The position numbers and the translations under genes are program-made. The notes under the pieces were generated by a model. That model ran no database searches and had not been told where the DNA came from. It saw nothing but the letters and a program-made list of their open reading frames with translations. Shown here piece after piece: positions 36,509 through 46,265 of a stretch of 64,000 bases of DNA. How positions within the stretch are numbered: the stretch's first letter is position 1; every line of letters begins with the position of its first letter. The DNA comes from Marivivens niveibacter (GTDB lineage Bacteria; Pseudomonadota; Alphaproteobacteria; Rhodobacterales; Rhodobacteraceae): the NCBI RefSeq assembly GCF_002150005.2, contig NZ_MSPP01000002.1, positions 310,001 through 374,000 on the forward strand. The letters run 5' to 3'.

Positions 36509-37404
36509 CTCGATGACAGAATGCGCATCAGATCATCCAGTTGATCCAGCGATTCATAACTAATGGTCACCTTGCCACCTTCGGTACCGGCAAGGTGATC
36601 AATAGACACTTTCATCTTCAATCCTGCCGATAGTTCCTGTTCGATCTGAACGGTATCAGGATCCTTCGCTGCTGCACGGACACGATTGTTTTGCGCCGCT
36701 TTCTGTTTCTGTGGATCAGCCTTCGCTAATTTTTCCGCATCGCGAACCGACAAACCCTGCGCGATGATCTTTCGCGCAATATCGGATGCCTGATCATTTC
36801 CTACCAAGGTACGGGCATGACCTGCGCTCAACTTACCTTCGATAATCGACGTTTGAACGTCCTCTGGCAGGTTTAACAGACGCAGAAGGTTTGCAATATG
36901 GCTACGGCTTTTCCCAAGAGCTTGGCTCAGTTGGTCTTGAGTATGGCCAAAGCGTTGCATCAGCTGTTTGTACCCAGCAGCTTCGTCGATGGCGTTCAGA
37001 TCTGCGCGCTGGATGTTTTCGATGATCGCGACTTCCAATACCTCGGTATCGGTGAATTCGCGCAGAATAACTGGAACCTGATGCAGCTTTGCGATTTGCG
37101 ACGCACGCCAGCGACGTTCCCCCGCGACGATTTCAAACTTTTCCTCGTCACGCGGCGATTTACGAACGATCAAAGGTTGGATGATACCCTTTTCTTTGAT
37201 CGATGAAGCAAGCTCTTGTAGGGCCTCGTCGCTGAAATAACGACGCGGCTGATCTGGGTTCGGTTCAATACGTTCGATCGCAACCGTCAGATCCGGTGCG
37301 ATCGGCGCGCCCGTTTCAGCGGCTGGAACCGGCGCGGTTACATCTGACATAAGGGCCGACAGTCCACGGCCTAATCCGCGGTTACGATTTGGTTTATCTG
37401 CCAT
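36505..37404 (-). CDS. parB: Chromosome partitioning protein ParB
   Basis: 299 residues. The CTP-binding/nuclease-like N-domain has GERRWRA (95-101) and ENIQRADLNAIDEA; a helix-turn-helix follows (about 140-190: LSQALGKSRSHIANLLRLL). It binds parS, spreads on DNA as a CTP clamp and loads the partition complex. Both parS sites in this window are 1-3 kb away. Downstream of parA with a 12-bp gap. Confidence 0.96.
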   Translation of the reverse strand: MADKPNRNRGLGRGLSALMSDVTAPVPAAETGAPIAPDLTVAIERIEPNPDQPRRYFSDEALQELASSIKEKGIIQPLIVRKSPRDEEKFEIVAGERRWRASQIAKLHQVPVILREFTDTEVLEVAIIENIQRADLNAIDEAAGYKQLMQRFGHTQDQLSQALGKSRSHIANLLRLLNLPEDVQTSIIEGKLSAGHARTLVGNDQASDIARKIIAQGLSVRDAEKLAKADPQKQKAAQNNRVRAAAKDPDTVQIEQELSAGLKMKVSIDHLAGTEGGKVTISYESLDQLDDLMRILSSS

Positions 37405-37416
37405 TTGTTTTCTCCC

Positions 37417-38217
37417 TTATTTACCCGACCGCGCCAAAAGCTCGGTTGCTAATTCCCTATACGCCTGGCTACCACGCGAATTTGGATCGTATTCCAAAAT
37501 TGTCATCGCATATGAGGGCGCTTCGCTTAGGCGAACGTTACGCGGAATAACCGTGTTAAATACTAAGTCGCGCAGATTTTCCCGCGCGTCATCTTCGACC
37601 TGCTGTGATAGATTGTTACGTCGATCATACATCGTCAAAACAACGCCCTCGATCGCTAACTTTGGGTTAGCGGTCTGGCGCACCTCACGAACCGTCAACA
37701 TCAGCTGCGACAGACCTTCAAGCGCATAGAATTCAGATTGCAGCGGCACGATGACTGAATCGGCTGCCACCATCGCGTTGATCGTCAAAAGGTTCAGTGA
37801 TGGCGGGCAGTCGATAATGATATAATCAAGCGCAAAGGCATCTATAGCCGGCTGACGCAGCGCGTCATGAAGCAGGAAACTACGCTTTTCATTTGCGATT
37901 AGTTCAATATCGGCAGAGCTGAGGTCCGTGGTCGCAGGGATAACGACAAGGTTTTCGACCTGCGTTTCGTAAATAGCGTCAAACAGAGTTTCATCACCGA
38001 CCAGTAAATCATAAGTCGTCACATCACGATTTTCGGGTTCAATTCCCAATCCAGTTGATGCGTTACCCTGTGGATCCAAATCTACCAGCAAAATCTTTTG
38101 CCCCAACGCAGCCAAAGCTGCTGAAAGATTAATTGCTGTGGTCGTTTTCCCTACACCGCCCTTTTGGTTCGCAATCGCAATGATTTTTGGGGCTGTCGTG
38201 CGGCTTAGGTCAGACAC
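37417..38217 (-). CDS. parA: Chromosome partitioning ATPase ParA
   Basis: 266 residues from a GTG at 38217. Deviant Walker [16 protein letters not shown] near residue 17, then [13 protein letters not shown] and [16 protein letters not shown]. It moves ParB-bound origins. The start overlaps the rsmG stop by 8 bp, so parA is in the mnmG-rsmG-parA-parB transcript. Confidence 0.96.
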   Translation of the reverse strand: MSDLSRTTAPKIIAIANQKGGVGKTTTAINLSAALAALGQKILLVDLDPQGNASTGLGIEPENRDVTTYDLLVGDETLFDAIYETQVENLVVIPATTDLSSADIELIANEKRSFLLHDALRQPAIDAFALDYIIIDCPPSLNLLTINAMVAADSVIVPLQSEFYALEGLSQLMLTVREVRQTANPKLAIEGVVLTMYDRRNNLSQQVEDDARENLRDLVFNTVIPRNVRLSEAPSYAMTILEYDPNSRGSQAYRELATELLARSGK

Positions 38218-38815
38218 GTTTGAATCCTTTGATTGAAATTAGGCTGGCTTCTGGATCGGTGATACTAGGCGTAGAGTTGTAGTCAAACACCCAATCCGTT
38301 TTTGCGTCGGAAATTTCCTGATTGGCATTTTTTCCCTTTTGAAACAGGCAAATTCCCGCAGGTGAAAGATGCCGTTCCGCAAATCCCAATAGATCCGTCA
38401 GTGATGCCAGCGCTCGCGCGCTGAGTACATCTGCATTTTGCGGATCAGCCTTTTCTATTCGATCGCTAATAACTTTGACATTCAAATCCAATTCACGCGC
38501 CGCAGTTCGCAGAAAGGCGCCCTTCCTCTGATCACTTTCAATCAGGGTAAAGCGGCCATCGCGTACTTTTTCAGACGCAATACAGGCGATTGGGATTGCG
38601 GGGAATCCACCGCCGCTGCCAATATCCACCCAGTGCAGCCAATTTTCAGGCGCCGTTTCCCAAATTTGAACTGAATCGAGGATATGGCGGTCCCAAACGT
38701 CGTCGACCGTTCCTTTGGCGATCAGGTTAATCTTAGACGTCCACTTAATAACCAGGGATTCAAAGTGTTTTAACTTGTCCAATGTTTCACGTGAAACATC
38801 CAATCCCTCAATCAT
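38210..38815 (-). CDS. rsmG: 16S rRNA (guanine-527-N7)-methyltransferase RsmG
   Basis: 201 residues. SAM motif [13 protein letters not shown] and the [24 protein letters not shown] start are family marks. It methylates G527 of 16S rRNA; loss gives low-level streptomycin resistance in other bacteria. Its codons 6-11 (DVSRET) encode a perfect parS site. ATGA overlap with mnmG. Confidence 0.95.
   Translation of the reverse strand: MIEGLDVSRETLDKLKHFESLVIKWTSKINLIAKGTVDDVWDRHILDSVQIWETAPENWLHWVDIGSGGGFPAIPIACIASEKVRDGRFTLIESDQRKGAFLRTAARELDLNVKVISDRIEKADPQNADVLSARALASLTDLLGFAERHLSPAGICLFQKGKNANQEISDAKTDWVFDYNSTPSITDPEASLISIKGFKRV
38783..38798. promoter_or_regulatory. parS site 1 (ParB binding) inside rsmG
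   Basis: A perfect 16-bp palindrome TGTTTCACGTGAAACA, the alphaproteobacterial parS consensus. It lies within the first codons of rsmG. Confidence 0.95.
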
Positions 38816-40680
38816 GCGATCTTTGCCTTTTCCAACTTGCGAATTTGGGCCAACAGCAGAACCAAGGCCGCTGGTGTCATGCCTTCGATCCGTGATGCCT
38901 GACCAATGGTCGTTGGGCGCGCCGCCTGCAATTTCAACCGCAGTTCGTTCGATAGCCCAGAAATCCCATCATAGCTAAAGTCGTTCGGGATCACGACAGC
39001 CTCATCCCTTTTCAGGCTTTCAATGTCCTTTTGTTGGCGCGTGATGTAATGGGCGTACAACGCATCGCATTTCACCTGAGTACGGATTGCTGGATCAATG
39101 TCCTTCGCTTCTGGATATAGCAACAGAAGCTGCTCGTCAGTGAATTCAGCCAACGACAATGCATCCATCGCAGTGCGCGTAGGTCCGTCAGCGTTTAGCT
39201 TCGCGCCAGCAGCTGCAATCTCTCTGGACGTAAAAGAAACGCTCGACAGATTTTGAACTGCTGCTTCAATCGCTTTTTTCTTTTCGGAATAGACCGCCCA
39301 ACGATCATCACCAACGCAACCGGCGTTTCGACCCATTTCGGTTAAGCGCTGATCGGCATTATCAGCCCGCAGCGCCAGTCGGAATTCAGCCCGTGACGTA
39401 AACATGCGATAGGGCTCGGATACGCCGCGTGTTATCAGATCGTCGACCATCACACCGATATAGCTGTTCATTCGGCTAAAGATAATCTCATCCCCGCCCT
39501 GCACCAATCGCGCAGCGTTCAAGCCCGCTACAACACCTTGAGCTGCGGCTTCTTCGTAGCCAGTTGTACCATTGATCTGACCAGCTAGGAAAAGACCAGG
39601 CACATCGCGCAATTGCAGCGTTGGAAGCAACGAACGCGGATCGACGTAATCATATTCAATCGCATAACCTGGTTGCAGGATCTTAACGTCCTCCAACCCC
39701 TTCATCGACCGAACATAGGCATCCTGAACTTCTACTGGCAAAGATGTCGAAATACCGTTGGGATAAACAGTCGGATCATCAATTCCCTCAGGCTCCAAAA
39801 ACACCTGATGAGAGGTTTTTTCCGCAAAACGAACAACCTTATCTTCAATCGACGGGCAATACCGTGGACCAACACCATCAATATGGCCCCCATACATTGC
39901 GGACCGAGACAGGTTTTCGCGGATAATGTCGTGGGTTTGTTCGTTCGTATGCGTGATCCCACAAGAAATTTGCGGCGCAACAACGGTTTTGTTCATGAAC
40001 GAAAACAGCGCTGGTTCATCATCACCAGGCTGTTCATCCAAAATATCCCATTTGATCGTACGACCGTCTAACCGTGGCGGCGTTCCTGTCTTCAAACGCC
40101 CCATACGTAAGCCAAAGCTATCCATACGTTCGGCCAATTTGACCGACGGTTTATCCCCCATGCGACCGCCAGGTTTTTGAACGTCACCGATGTGAATGAT
40201 CCCGCGCAGGAACGTGCCCGTGGTCAAAACAACGGCGCCGCATTTAATTTGTGATCCATCATCCAGAACCACTCCGCAGACGCGATCACCATCCATGATC
40301 AGATCGGTCGCTTCGCCAATAACAACATCCAAATTATGTTGATCGGTAATCAGGTTTTGCATTGCGGATTTATACCGCGCCCGGTCAGCCTGCGCGCGGG
40401 GCCCCTGCACCGCTGGACCTTTTTTCCGATTCAGCAATCTAAATTGGATACCAGCGTAGTCAGCCGCCAAGCCCATAACGCCGTCCAACGCATCAACTTC
40501 GCGGACCAAATGGCCTTTGCCCAGACCGCCAATCGCGGGGTTACAGGACATCACGCCAATGGAATCCATCGACAGCGTGACCAATGCAGTGCGCGCACCC
40601 ATACGTGCGGCTGCAGCAGCAGCATCGCAACCCGCATGGCCGGATCCAATTACAATAACATCAAAGTCCAAATGTTTCAC
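38812..40680 (-). CDS. mnmG: tRNA uridine-5-carboxymethylaminomethyl modification enzyme MnmG (GidA)
   Basis: 622 residues. FAD motif [19 protein letters not shown] near the start, then [22 protein letters not shown] and the [16 protein letters not shown] segment. With MnmE it makes cmnm5U34 in tRNA. The best start is the GTG at 40680, eight bases after AGGAG (40693-40689); the reading runs on to a TTG at 40707 without a ribosome site. The stretch between ribosome site and start codon is a parS half-site. Confidence 0.93.
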   Translation of the reverse strand: MKHLDFDVIVIGSGHAGCDAAAAAARMGARTALVTLSMDSIGVMSCNPAIGGLGKGHLVREVDALDGVMGLAADYAGIQFRLLNRKKGPAVQGPRAQADRARYKSAMQNLITDQHNLDVVIGEATDLIMDGDRVCGVVLDDGSQIKCGAVVLTTGTFLRGIIHIGDVQKPGGRMGDKPSVKLAERMDSFGLRMGRLKTGTPPRLDGRTIKWDILDEQPGDDEPALFSFMNKTVVAPQISCGITHTNEQTHDIIRENLSRSAMYGGHIDGVGPRYCPSIEDKVVRFAEKTSHQVFLEPEGIDDPTVYPNGISTSLPVEVQDAYVRSMKGLEDVKILQPGYAIEYDYVDPRSLLPTLQLRDVPGLFLAGQINGTTGYEEAAAQGVVAGLNAARLVQGGDEIIFSRMNSYIGVMVDDLITRGVSEPYRMFTSRAEFRLALRADNADQRLTEMGRNAGCVGDDRWAVYSEKKKAIEAAVQNLSSVSFTSREIAAAGAKLNADGPTRTAMDALSLAEFTDEQLLLLYPEAKDIDPAIRTQVKCDALYAHYITRQQKDIESLKRDEAVVIPNDFSYDGISGLSNELRLKLQAARPTTIGQASRIEGMTPAALVLLLAQIRKLEKAKIA

Positions 40681-40688
40681 GTGAAACA
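40673..40688. promoter_or_regulatory. parS site 2 (ParB binding) over the mnmG start codon
   Basis: A second perfect TGTTTCACGTGAAACA. It covers the GTG start codon of mnmG (40680-40678) and the spacer to its ribosome site. Confidence 0.95.
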
Positions 40689-40691
40689 CTC

Positions 40692-41972
40692 CTATTTCCC
40701 GATGCAAAAGCTGGAGAAGATAACATCCAACAAATCTTCGACGTCAACGCGGCCGGTCAACGATTCAGTCGCCCGCACTGCGGTTCGAATCTCTTCTGCG
40801 ATAATGTCGGACATTCCAATGCCCGAGTCCATCATCCCAATAGCGGTATGCAGCGCATCACAGCCCTGGAGCAATGCGATCCGATGACGTTCGCGCATCG
40901 CCACACCAACCCGCGCGCTTTTGTTGCGTAGATCAGTTTCAATATGGGCGATCAACATGTCGATCCCCGCCCCGGTCTTACCCGAAACGCCGAAAATACC
41001 TTCTTGTGGCTCATCAACTTTAGACCGCACAATAATGGTATCGGACCCAAATTGCTGAGATGGCTCTTCACCCATCTCCAACATATAGATTACGATATCG
41101 GCGGCCTCGGCGCGTTTACGGGCCAATTCGATGCCTAAACCTTCGACAACGTCGTCCGTTTCGCGAATACCGGCCGTATCCAGAACGGTAACAGGCAAGC
41201 CACCCAGATCCATGCGGACCTCGATCACGTCACGGGTTGTTCCTGCGATATCTGATGTAATCGCGGCGTCACGGCCAGCTAAACGGTTCAACAGCGTGGA
41301 TTTACCGACATTCGGCGCGCCAACGATTGCGACCTCGAAACCTTCGCGCACTCGTTCTGCAATCCGAACGCCTTCGGCCTCAGCCATCATTTCGGATTGA
41401 ACGCCAGCCAATAGCTCGGACACTTCAGGCGTCACATCAACGGGCACTTCCTCGTCGGCGAAATCGATGGTTGCTTCAATCAATGCAGCGGCGCGGATCA
41501 AATTTTCGCGCCATTTGATGACTTTGTCGCCTAAAGCGCCCTGAAACACACGAAGCGCTTGTTTGCGCTGCGCTTCGGTTTCGGCATCAATTAGATCGGC
41601 CAAACCTTCGACTTGAGCCAAATCCAGACGCCCATTTTCCAACGCACGGCGGGTGAATTCGCCCGCTTCGGCCGGTCTTAGACCCTGAATATGGGAAAGT
41701 TCGGCCAAAACTGCCGCTGTAATCGCTGGCGATCCGTGCAATTGAAATTCAACGACTTCTTCACCAGTAAAGCTGCGCCCCTGATCGAATGTCAGGATCA
41801 ACGCTTCGTCGATCAATTCACCCGCGCGGTCGCGTACCGGACGCAATCCGCGCCCATTCGGAACCGACCCACACAAAAGCTTGCACGCGCCAAAGGCCGA
41901 AGGGCCTGAGACGCGCACAACAGAAACACCAGCTTTGCCTGGCGCGGTGGCCAAGGCATAAATCGTGTCCAT
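40692..41972 (-). CDS. mnmE: tRNA modification GTPase MnmE
   Basis: 426 residues. N-terminal tetrahydrofolate-binding domain ([21 protein letters not shown]), G-domain inserted near residue 215 ([19 protein letters not shown]) and the C-terminal CIGK motif with the essential cysteine. Partner of MnmG in tRNA wobble-uridine modification. It ends within the mnmG ribosome site region and follows rho by 15 bp. Confidence 0.96.
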   Translation of the reverse strand: MDTIYALATAPGKAGVSVVRVSGPSAFGACKLLCGSVPNGRGLRPVRDRAGELIDEALILTFDQGRSFTGEEVVEFQLHGSPAITAAVLAELSHIQGLRPAEAGEFTRRALENGRLDLAQVEGLADLIDAETEAQRKQALRVFQGALGDKVIKWRENLIRAAALIEATIDFADEEVPVDVTPEVSELLAGVQSEMMAEAEGVRIAERVREGFEVAIVGAPNVGKSTLLNRLAGRDAAITSDIAGTTRDVIEVRMDLGGLPVTVLDTAGIRETDDVVEGLGIELARKRAEAADIVIYMLEMGEEPSQQFGSDTIIVRSKVDEPQEGIFGVSGKTGAGIDMLIAHIETDLRNKSARVGVAMRERHRIALLQGCDALHTAIGMMDSGIGMSDIIAEEIRTAVRATESLTGRVDVEDLLDVIFSSFCIGK

Positions 41973-41987
41973 GAAAGCCTCCGCGGC

Positions 41988-43259
41988 TTAGCTGTTCATC
42001 GAGTCGAAGAATTCGCTGTTCGATTTGGTCTGTTTCAACTTGGAAATCAGGAATTCGATCGCGTCCGTTGTACCCATTGGGTTCAGGATACGACGCAGAA
42101 CATAGGTTTTCTGTAGATCGATCTTATCCACCAGCAGGTCCTCTTTGCGGGTGCCGGATTTCAGGATGTCCATCGCAGGGAAGACGCGTTTATCCGCAAC
42201 CTTACGATCCAGAACGATTTCAGAGTTACCCGTACCTTTGAATTCTTCAAAGATAACTTCGTCCATGCGGGAACCGGTATCGATCAGAGCCGTCGCGATG
42301 ATGGTCAGCGAACCGCCCTCTTCGATGTTACGCGCCGCACCAAAGAAACGTTTCGGGCGTTGCAGCGCGTTTGCGTCCACACCACCTGTCAAAACTTTAC
42401 CTGACGATGGCACGGTCGTGTTGAACGCGCGGCCCAAACGAGTGATCGAATCCAGAAGGATGACAACGTCGCGTTTGTGTTCGACCAGACGTTTCGCCTT
42501 TTCGATGACCATTTCGGAAACGGCGACGTGGCGCGATGCGGGTTCATCAAAGGTCGAGGACACGACCTCGCCTTTTACGCTGCGCTGCATGTCAGTCACC
42601 TCTTCTGGGCGTTCATCGATAAGCAGAACGATCAGATAGCACTCTGGGTGGTTCTTTTCGATGCTGTGGGCGATGTTTTGCAGCAGAACAGTCTTACCAG
42701 TACGCGGAGGCGCCACGATCAGCGAACGTTGACCTTTACCGATTGGGGACACCAGATCGATGATGCGGGCCGAACGATCCTTCACGGTCGGATCTTCGAT
42801 CTCCATTTTCAGGCGCTCATCTGGGTACAGAGGCGTCAGGTTATCGAATGCGACCTTGTGACGGGCTTTCTCTGGTTCTTCAAAGTTTATTTTTTCAACC
42901 GTGACCAGCGCGAAATAGCGTTCGTTGTCGTTTGGTTCTTTGATCACGCCTTCGACGGTGTCACCGGTGCGCAGCGCGTGCTGGCGGATCATGTCCGGGG
43001 ATACGTAAATGTCATCAGGGCCGGGCAGATAGTTTGCCTCTGGCGAACGCAGGAAACCGAAACCGTCCTGCATAACCTCTAGAACACCGTCACCGCCGAT
43101 AATCCATTCTTCGTCCGCACGTTCGCGCAGAATGGCGAACATCATATCGCCTTTGCGCATCGTGGATGCGTTTTCGATCTCCAACTCTTCGGCCATAGCC
43201 AAAAGGTCTTTGGGGCTTTTTGCCTTTAGATCGGCAAGGTTCAGGCGGTCTTGCGACAT
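41988..43259 (-). CDS. rho: Transcription termination factor Rho
   Basis: 423 residues from the ATG at 43259. RNA-binding cold-shock-like domain (residues 50-120), Walker A APPRTGKT near residue 180, and [13 protein letters not shown]. Hexameric helicase that ends transcription. First of rho-mnmE-mnmG-rsmG-parA-parB running away from oriC. Confidence 0.97.
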   Translation of the reverse strand: MSQDRLNLADLKAKSPKDLLAMAEELEIENASTMRKGDMMFAILRERADEEWIIGGDGVLEVMQDGFGFLRSPEANYLPGPDDIYVSPDMIRQHALRTGDTVEGVIKEPNDNERYFALVTVEKINFEEPEKARHKVAFDNLTPLYPDERLKMEIEDPTVKDRSARIIDLVSPIGKGQRSLIVAPPRTGKTVLLQNIAHSIEKNHPECYLIVLLIDERPEEVTDMQRSVKGEVVSSTFDEPASRHVAVSEMVIEKAKRLVEHKRDVVILLDSITRLGRAFNTTVPSSGKVLTGGVDANALQRPKRFFGAARNIEEGGSLTIIATALIDTGSRMDEVIFEEFKGTGNSEIVLDRKVADKRVFPAMDILKSGTRKEDLLVDKIDLQKTYVLRRILNPMGTTDAIEFLISKLKQTKSNSEFFDSMNS

Positions 43260-43322
43260 TGCAAACCCTTTCACGCACAACGCGACGCGTCGGCAAACAG
43301 TGATGATGTTAGACAGAGTCCT

Positions 43323-43345
43323 TCTCCGGACGGAGAGGCGCCTCT
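43323..43345 (-). repeat. Overlapping palindromes in the rho leader
   Basis: TCTCCG-GA-CGGAGA (43323-43336) and the perfect 12-bp AGAGGCGCCTCT (43334-43345) share three bases, so they cannot both form. They lie about 65-85 bases before the rho start. A regulatory role is inference. Confidence 0.4.
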
Positions 43346-43375
43346 ATTAAGCGCGACTCAGGCCACGAGTCAAAT

Positions 43376-43843
43376 TCAGAATTTGAAAATGACCGAGAAG
43401 ACGATGATCAGCATCAGAACGGTCGGTACTTCGTTCATGAGCCGATACTGGCGACCAGTTAGGGCATTGTTGTTTGCCATGAAATCCTTGCGCCGTTTTC
43501 CAAGCCAATGATGGAACCACGTCATCGCGATCACGCTTGCGCCTTTGGTGTAGGGCCAGATCATTCCCCAGCCGACAACGCCAGGGGTAAAGACCAACAT
43601 CAAACCAAAAATCCATGTCGCGATCATCGCTGGGTTCATGATCGCACGTAAAAGCAATCTTTCCTGATGTTGGAATAGCAGATCCATTTCACTGCCGTGC
43701 TCTACCCCACGTTTTTTCAGACCTTCGACGTGATAAACGAAAAGCCGTGGAAGATAGAACAATCCTGCCATCCAAGACATGACCGAAACGATATGAAGGC
43801 TCTTGGTCCAGAAATATGCGCTGCTCAGAAAATCTTGGATCAT
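43376..43843 (-). CDS. hemJ: Protoporphyrinogen oxidase HemJ (CopD/UPF0093 family)
   Basis: 155 residues, four membrane helices. Conserved marks are KSLHIVSVMSWMAGLFYLPRLFVYH and YRLMNEVPT. HemJ oxidises protoporphyrinogen IX in the membrane in bacteria without HemG/HemY. It lies beside oriC and upstream of rho. Confidence 0.92.
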   Translation of the reverse strand: MIQDFLSSAYFWTKSLHIVSVMSWMAGLFYLPRLFVYHVEGLKKRGVEHGSEMDLLFQHQERLLLRAIMNPAMIATWIFGLMLVFTPGVVGWGMIWPYTKGASVIAMTWFHHWLGKRRKDFMANNNALTGRQYRLMNEVPTVLMLIIVFSVIFKF

Positions 43844-43911
43844 GTCAGGTCTCGGTTTGGTTCCCCCCTAATAAATATAATATTTAAAAGAAAAGAATTT
43901 GGTTGTTGTAC

Positions 43912-43920
43912 TGTGGATAA
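43912..43920 (-). promoter_or_regulatory. DnaA box, perfect (oriC left)
   Basis: TGTGGATAA, the complement of the consensus TTATCCACA, directly beside an AT-rich stretch suited to unwinding. Confidence 0.85.
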
Positions 43921-43947
43921 CCACGTCATTCACAGTTTTCCCCAATG

Positions 43948-43956
43948 TTATCCAGT
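43948..43956 (+). promoter_or_regulatory. DnaA box, two mismatches
   Basis: TTATCCAGT, matching seven of nine consensus positions, in the predicted oriC. Confidence 0.55.
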
Positions 43957-44105
43957 TTTACACATTCGTCCACAAGGCTGATTTTTCTGTGGAATGATTC
44001 AGAAAAACCATAAATTTCAGTGCTTTATTTTTGACATCTGAAAATTGACTCTGAAACGGGTCTGAGTCCTGTGTCGATTCCCACCGATCTGTCCACATGT
44101 GGCAG

Positions 44106-44114
44106 TTATCCCAT
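44106..44114 (+). promoter_or_regulatory. DnaA box, two mismatches
   Basis: TTATCCCAT, matching seven of nine consensus positions, just after the CCACATGTGG palindrome. Confidence 0.5.
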
Positions 44115-44234
44115 CCCCATGCTGAAAACCTGTGCTGGAATCGAGAATAGTTTGATCGGAAATTGCGACTTGGCGAGTCAACCTCTAAGACTCCCCCAAC
44201 CTGCCCTCAGATTATACGGAAGTTTTCCTGCCAG

Positions 44235-44243
44235 TTATCCACA
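44235..44243 (+). promoter_or_regulatory. DnaA box, perfect (oriC right, at maf start)
   Basis: TTATCCACA whose last base is the first base of the maf start codon. Confidence 0.85.
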
Positions 44244-44842
44244 TGTCTGATCCACTTGTTCTTGCCTCTACATCCGAAATTCGTGCCACTTTGCTGCGTA
44301 ATGCAAATGTGCCTTTTGAAACCGTTCCCGCCCGCGTGGATGAAGAGGCAATTCGCGATGCCCTATTGGCCGAAGAAACCGCGCCCCGCGATATTGCCGA
44401 TGCTTTAGCCGAAGCGAAAGCCCGCAAAGTGTCCATGAAACTGCCATCCGCAATGGTTTTGGGCTGCGATCAGGTGCTAGAGGCGGACGGAAAGATGTTT
44501 TCGAAACCGTCTGGTATCGATGACGCCCGTGATCAGCTGAAAACTCTGCGCGGCAAAACGCACCGTCTGCTTTCTGCGGCGGTTGTGTATAAGGACATGG
44601 AGCCGATTTGGCGTCACGTTGGCGTTGTCCGCCTGACGATGCGCCATTTTTCGGACGAATATCTGGACGACTATCTGGAACGTAATTGGGACAGCATCAA
44701 ATGGTCGGTTGGTGCGTATAAGTTAGAAGAAGAAGGATCGCGACTAATGGCGCGTATCGAAGGCGACTATTTCAATGTACTTGGCCTGCCTTTGTTAGAG
44801 CTGCTGAACTATCTGACGATCCGGGGGGACCTGAAATCATGA
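44243..44842 (+). CDS. maf: Maf-like nucleotide pyrophosphatase
   Basis: 199 residues. LVLASTSEIRATLL at the start, ARVDEEAIRDAL, and the catalytic VLGCDQVLE. Maf proteins hydrolyse non-canonical or normal nucleotide triphosphates and are linked to septum control. First gene rightward from oriC, overlapping aroE by 4 bp; no Shine-Dalgarno is visible because a DnaA box abuts the ATG. Confidence 0.93.
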   Translation: MSDPLVLASTSEIRATLLRNANVPFETVPARVDEEAIRDALLAEETAPRDIADALAEAKARKVSMKLPSAMVLGCDQVLEADGKMFSKPSGIDDARDQLKTLRGKTHRLLSAAVVYKDMEPIWRHVGVVRLTMRHFSDEYLDDYLERNWDSIKWSVGAYKLEEEGSRLMARIEGDYFNVLGLPLLELLNYLTIRGDLKS

Positions 44843-45672
44843 GCGAACATAAAATTCCTTTGGCTGGTGTTATCGGTTGTCCGATTTCGCATTCCAAATC
44901 TCCACGTCTGCACGGTCATTGGCTGAAAACCTATGGGATCGCAGGTCATTATGTTCATTTGCACATCGAAAAAGAAGATTTCCCCGACGCGCTGCGCAAC
45001 ATGCCGAAATTGGGTTTTGTTGGATGCAATGTCACGATCCCGTACAAAATTGCGGCGCTGGAAATTGCGGATGTGATTACGGATCGCGCATCCATGATTG
45101 GTGCCGCGAATACTCTGACTTTCCGTGATGGTAAAATTTACGCTGATAATACAGACGGTTACGGGTTTACTGCAAATGTCTGGCAGGGCGAACCTGACTG
45201 GAAACCAGACCTAGGCCCAGCCTTGGTATTGGGCGCCGGGGGTGCCGCGCGCGCAATTATCGTTGCGCTTCTCGATAGCGGCGTACCCGAAATTATCCTG
45301 ACAAACCGCACCCGCGCCAATGCCGAAGCTTTGCGAAGCGATTTCGGCGCTAAAGTCCGCGTTGTTGAATGGGTGAATGCTGGTGACGCAATCGCGGATG
45401 CGCATACGATCGTGAATACCACGTCGCTGGGCATGAAAGGCGGGCCAGAGTTCAAAGTGAATTTGGATAAACTGCGCGCCGACCAATTGGTGACCGACAT
45501 TGTTTACACGCCGCTGCGGACCCATTTGTTGAATGAGGCCGAAAAGGCAGGCTGTCGCACGGTCGACGGTTTGGGGATGTTGCTGCATCAGGCTGTTCCT
45601 GGATTTGAACGCTGGTTCGGCAAACGGCCAGAGGTCACCGAGGAATTGCGCCAACTGATGCTGGCAGGCTGA
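44839..45672 (+). CDS. aroE: Shikimate dehydrogenase
   Basis: 277 residues. VIGCPISHSKSPRLH at the start, GCNVTIPYK (catalytic lysine), DNTDGYGF and the NADP loop VLGAGGAARA. Reduces 3-dehydroshikimate in aromatic amino acid synthesis. Overlaps maf and coaE by a few bases. Confidence 0.96.
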   Translation: MSEHKIPLAGVIGCPISHSKSPRLHGHWLKTYGIAGHYVHLHIEKEDFPDALRNMPKLGFVGCNVTIPYKIAALEIADVITDRASMIGAANTLTFRDGKIYADNTDGYGFTANVWQGEPDWKPDLGPALVLGAGGAARAIIVALLDSGVPEIILTNRTRANAEALRSDFGAKVRVVEWVNAGDAIADAHTIVNTTSLGMKGGPEFKVNLDKLRADQLVTDIVYTPLRTHLLNEAEKAGCRTVDGLGMLLHQAVPGFERWFGKRPEVTEELRQLMLAG

Positions 45673-46265
45673 TGATCAAACTTGGTCTCACAGGATCGAT
45701 CGGTATGGGAAAATCGACAACTGCGTCGATGTTTCGTGATGCTGACATTCCTGTCTGGGACGCAGATGCCGCTGTACACGAATTATACAGCGCTGGCGGC
45801 GCAGCAGTTGGGCCTATTCAGAGCCTGTTTTCTGGCGCAATCGTCGATAACGCTGTCAGCCGCGATGCGCTAAAACAGATCATCCAATCGGACCCAAACG
45901 CCCTGCCCGCAATTGAAAAAATTGTGCACCCTTTGGTGGCCGATCACCGCGCCAATTTTATCGCGGCGCATGCTGATGCGGAATTGGTCGTGTTTGATAT
46001 CCCCCTGCTGTTCGAAACGGGCGCGGACGCGTGGCTGGACAAGGTACTGGTGGTGTCCTGCCCGCCCGAGGTTCAGGCAGAACGGGTGTTGTCACGTGGA
46101 ACAATGACGCCCGAACAGTTCGACATGATCCGGTCGCGTCAAATGCCTGATGCTGAAAAACGGGCACGTGCGGATTATATCATCGAAACGCTGACCCTAG
46201 ACGGCACCGCCGCGGATGTGCGACACCTGATTTCCGATCTGACAAACGGGGCAAATCATGCGTGA
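45672..46265 (+). CDS. coaE: Dephospho-CoA kinase
   Basis: 197 residues. P-loop GLTGSIGMGKSTTA, then DADAAVHELY and the IPLLFETG and LSRGTMTPEQ segments. Final step of CoA synthesis. Its start overlaps the aroE stop (TGATG); overlaps dnaQ by 8 bp. Confidence 0.95.
   Translation: MIKLGLTGSIGMGKSTTASMFRDADIPVWDADAAVHELYSAGGAAVGPIQSLFSGAIVDNAVSRDALKQIIQSDPNALPAIEKIVHPLVADHRANFIAAHADAELVVFDIPLLFETGADAWLDKVLVVSCPPEVQAERVLSRGTMTPEQFDMIRSRQMPDAEKRARADYIIETLTLDGTAADVRHLISDLTNGANHA

Larger units (their letters stand above)
43844..44242. other. Predicted chromosomal replication origin (oriC)
   Basis: The only long gene-free region (about 400 bp). It has an AT-rich stretch (43869-43900) next to a perfect DnaA box (43912-43920), weaker boxes (43948-43956, 44106-44114, also near 43966 and 44089), a second AT-rich stretch (about 44010-44050), a CCACATGTGG palindrome (44093-44102) and a perfect DnaA box at 44235-44243. 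Genes on each side run away from it, parAB/parS, rho and maf are adjacent, all as expected for an alphaproteobacterial oriC. No hemE neighbour is present. Confidence 0.85.

Noticed and set aside
43956-43974. Additional weak DnaA boxes in oriC (TTTTACACA, TCGTCCACA)
   Set aside because: Each has two mismatches including core positions, so they are mentioned under oriC but not called as separate sites.
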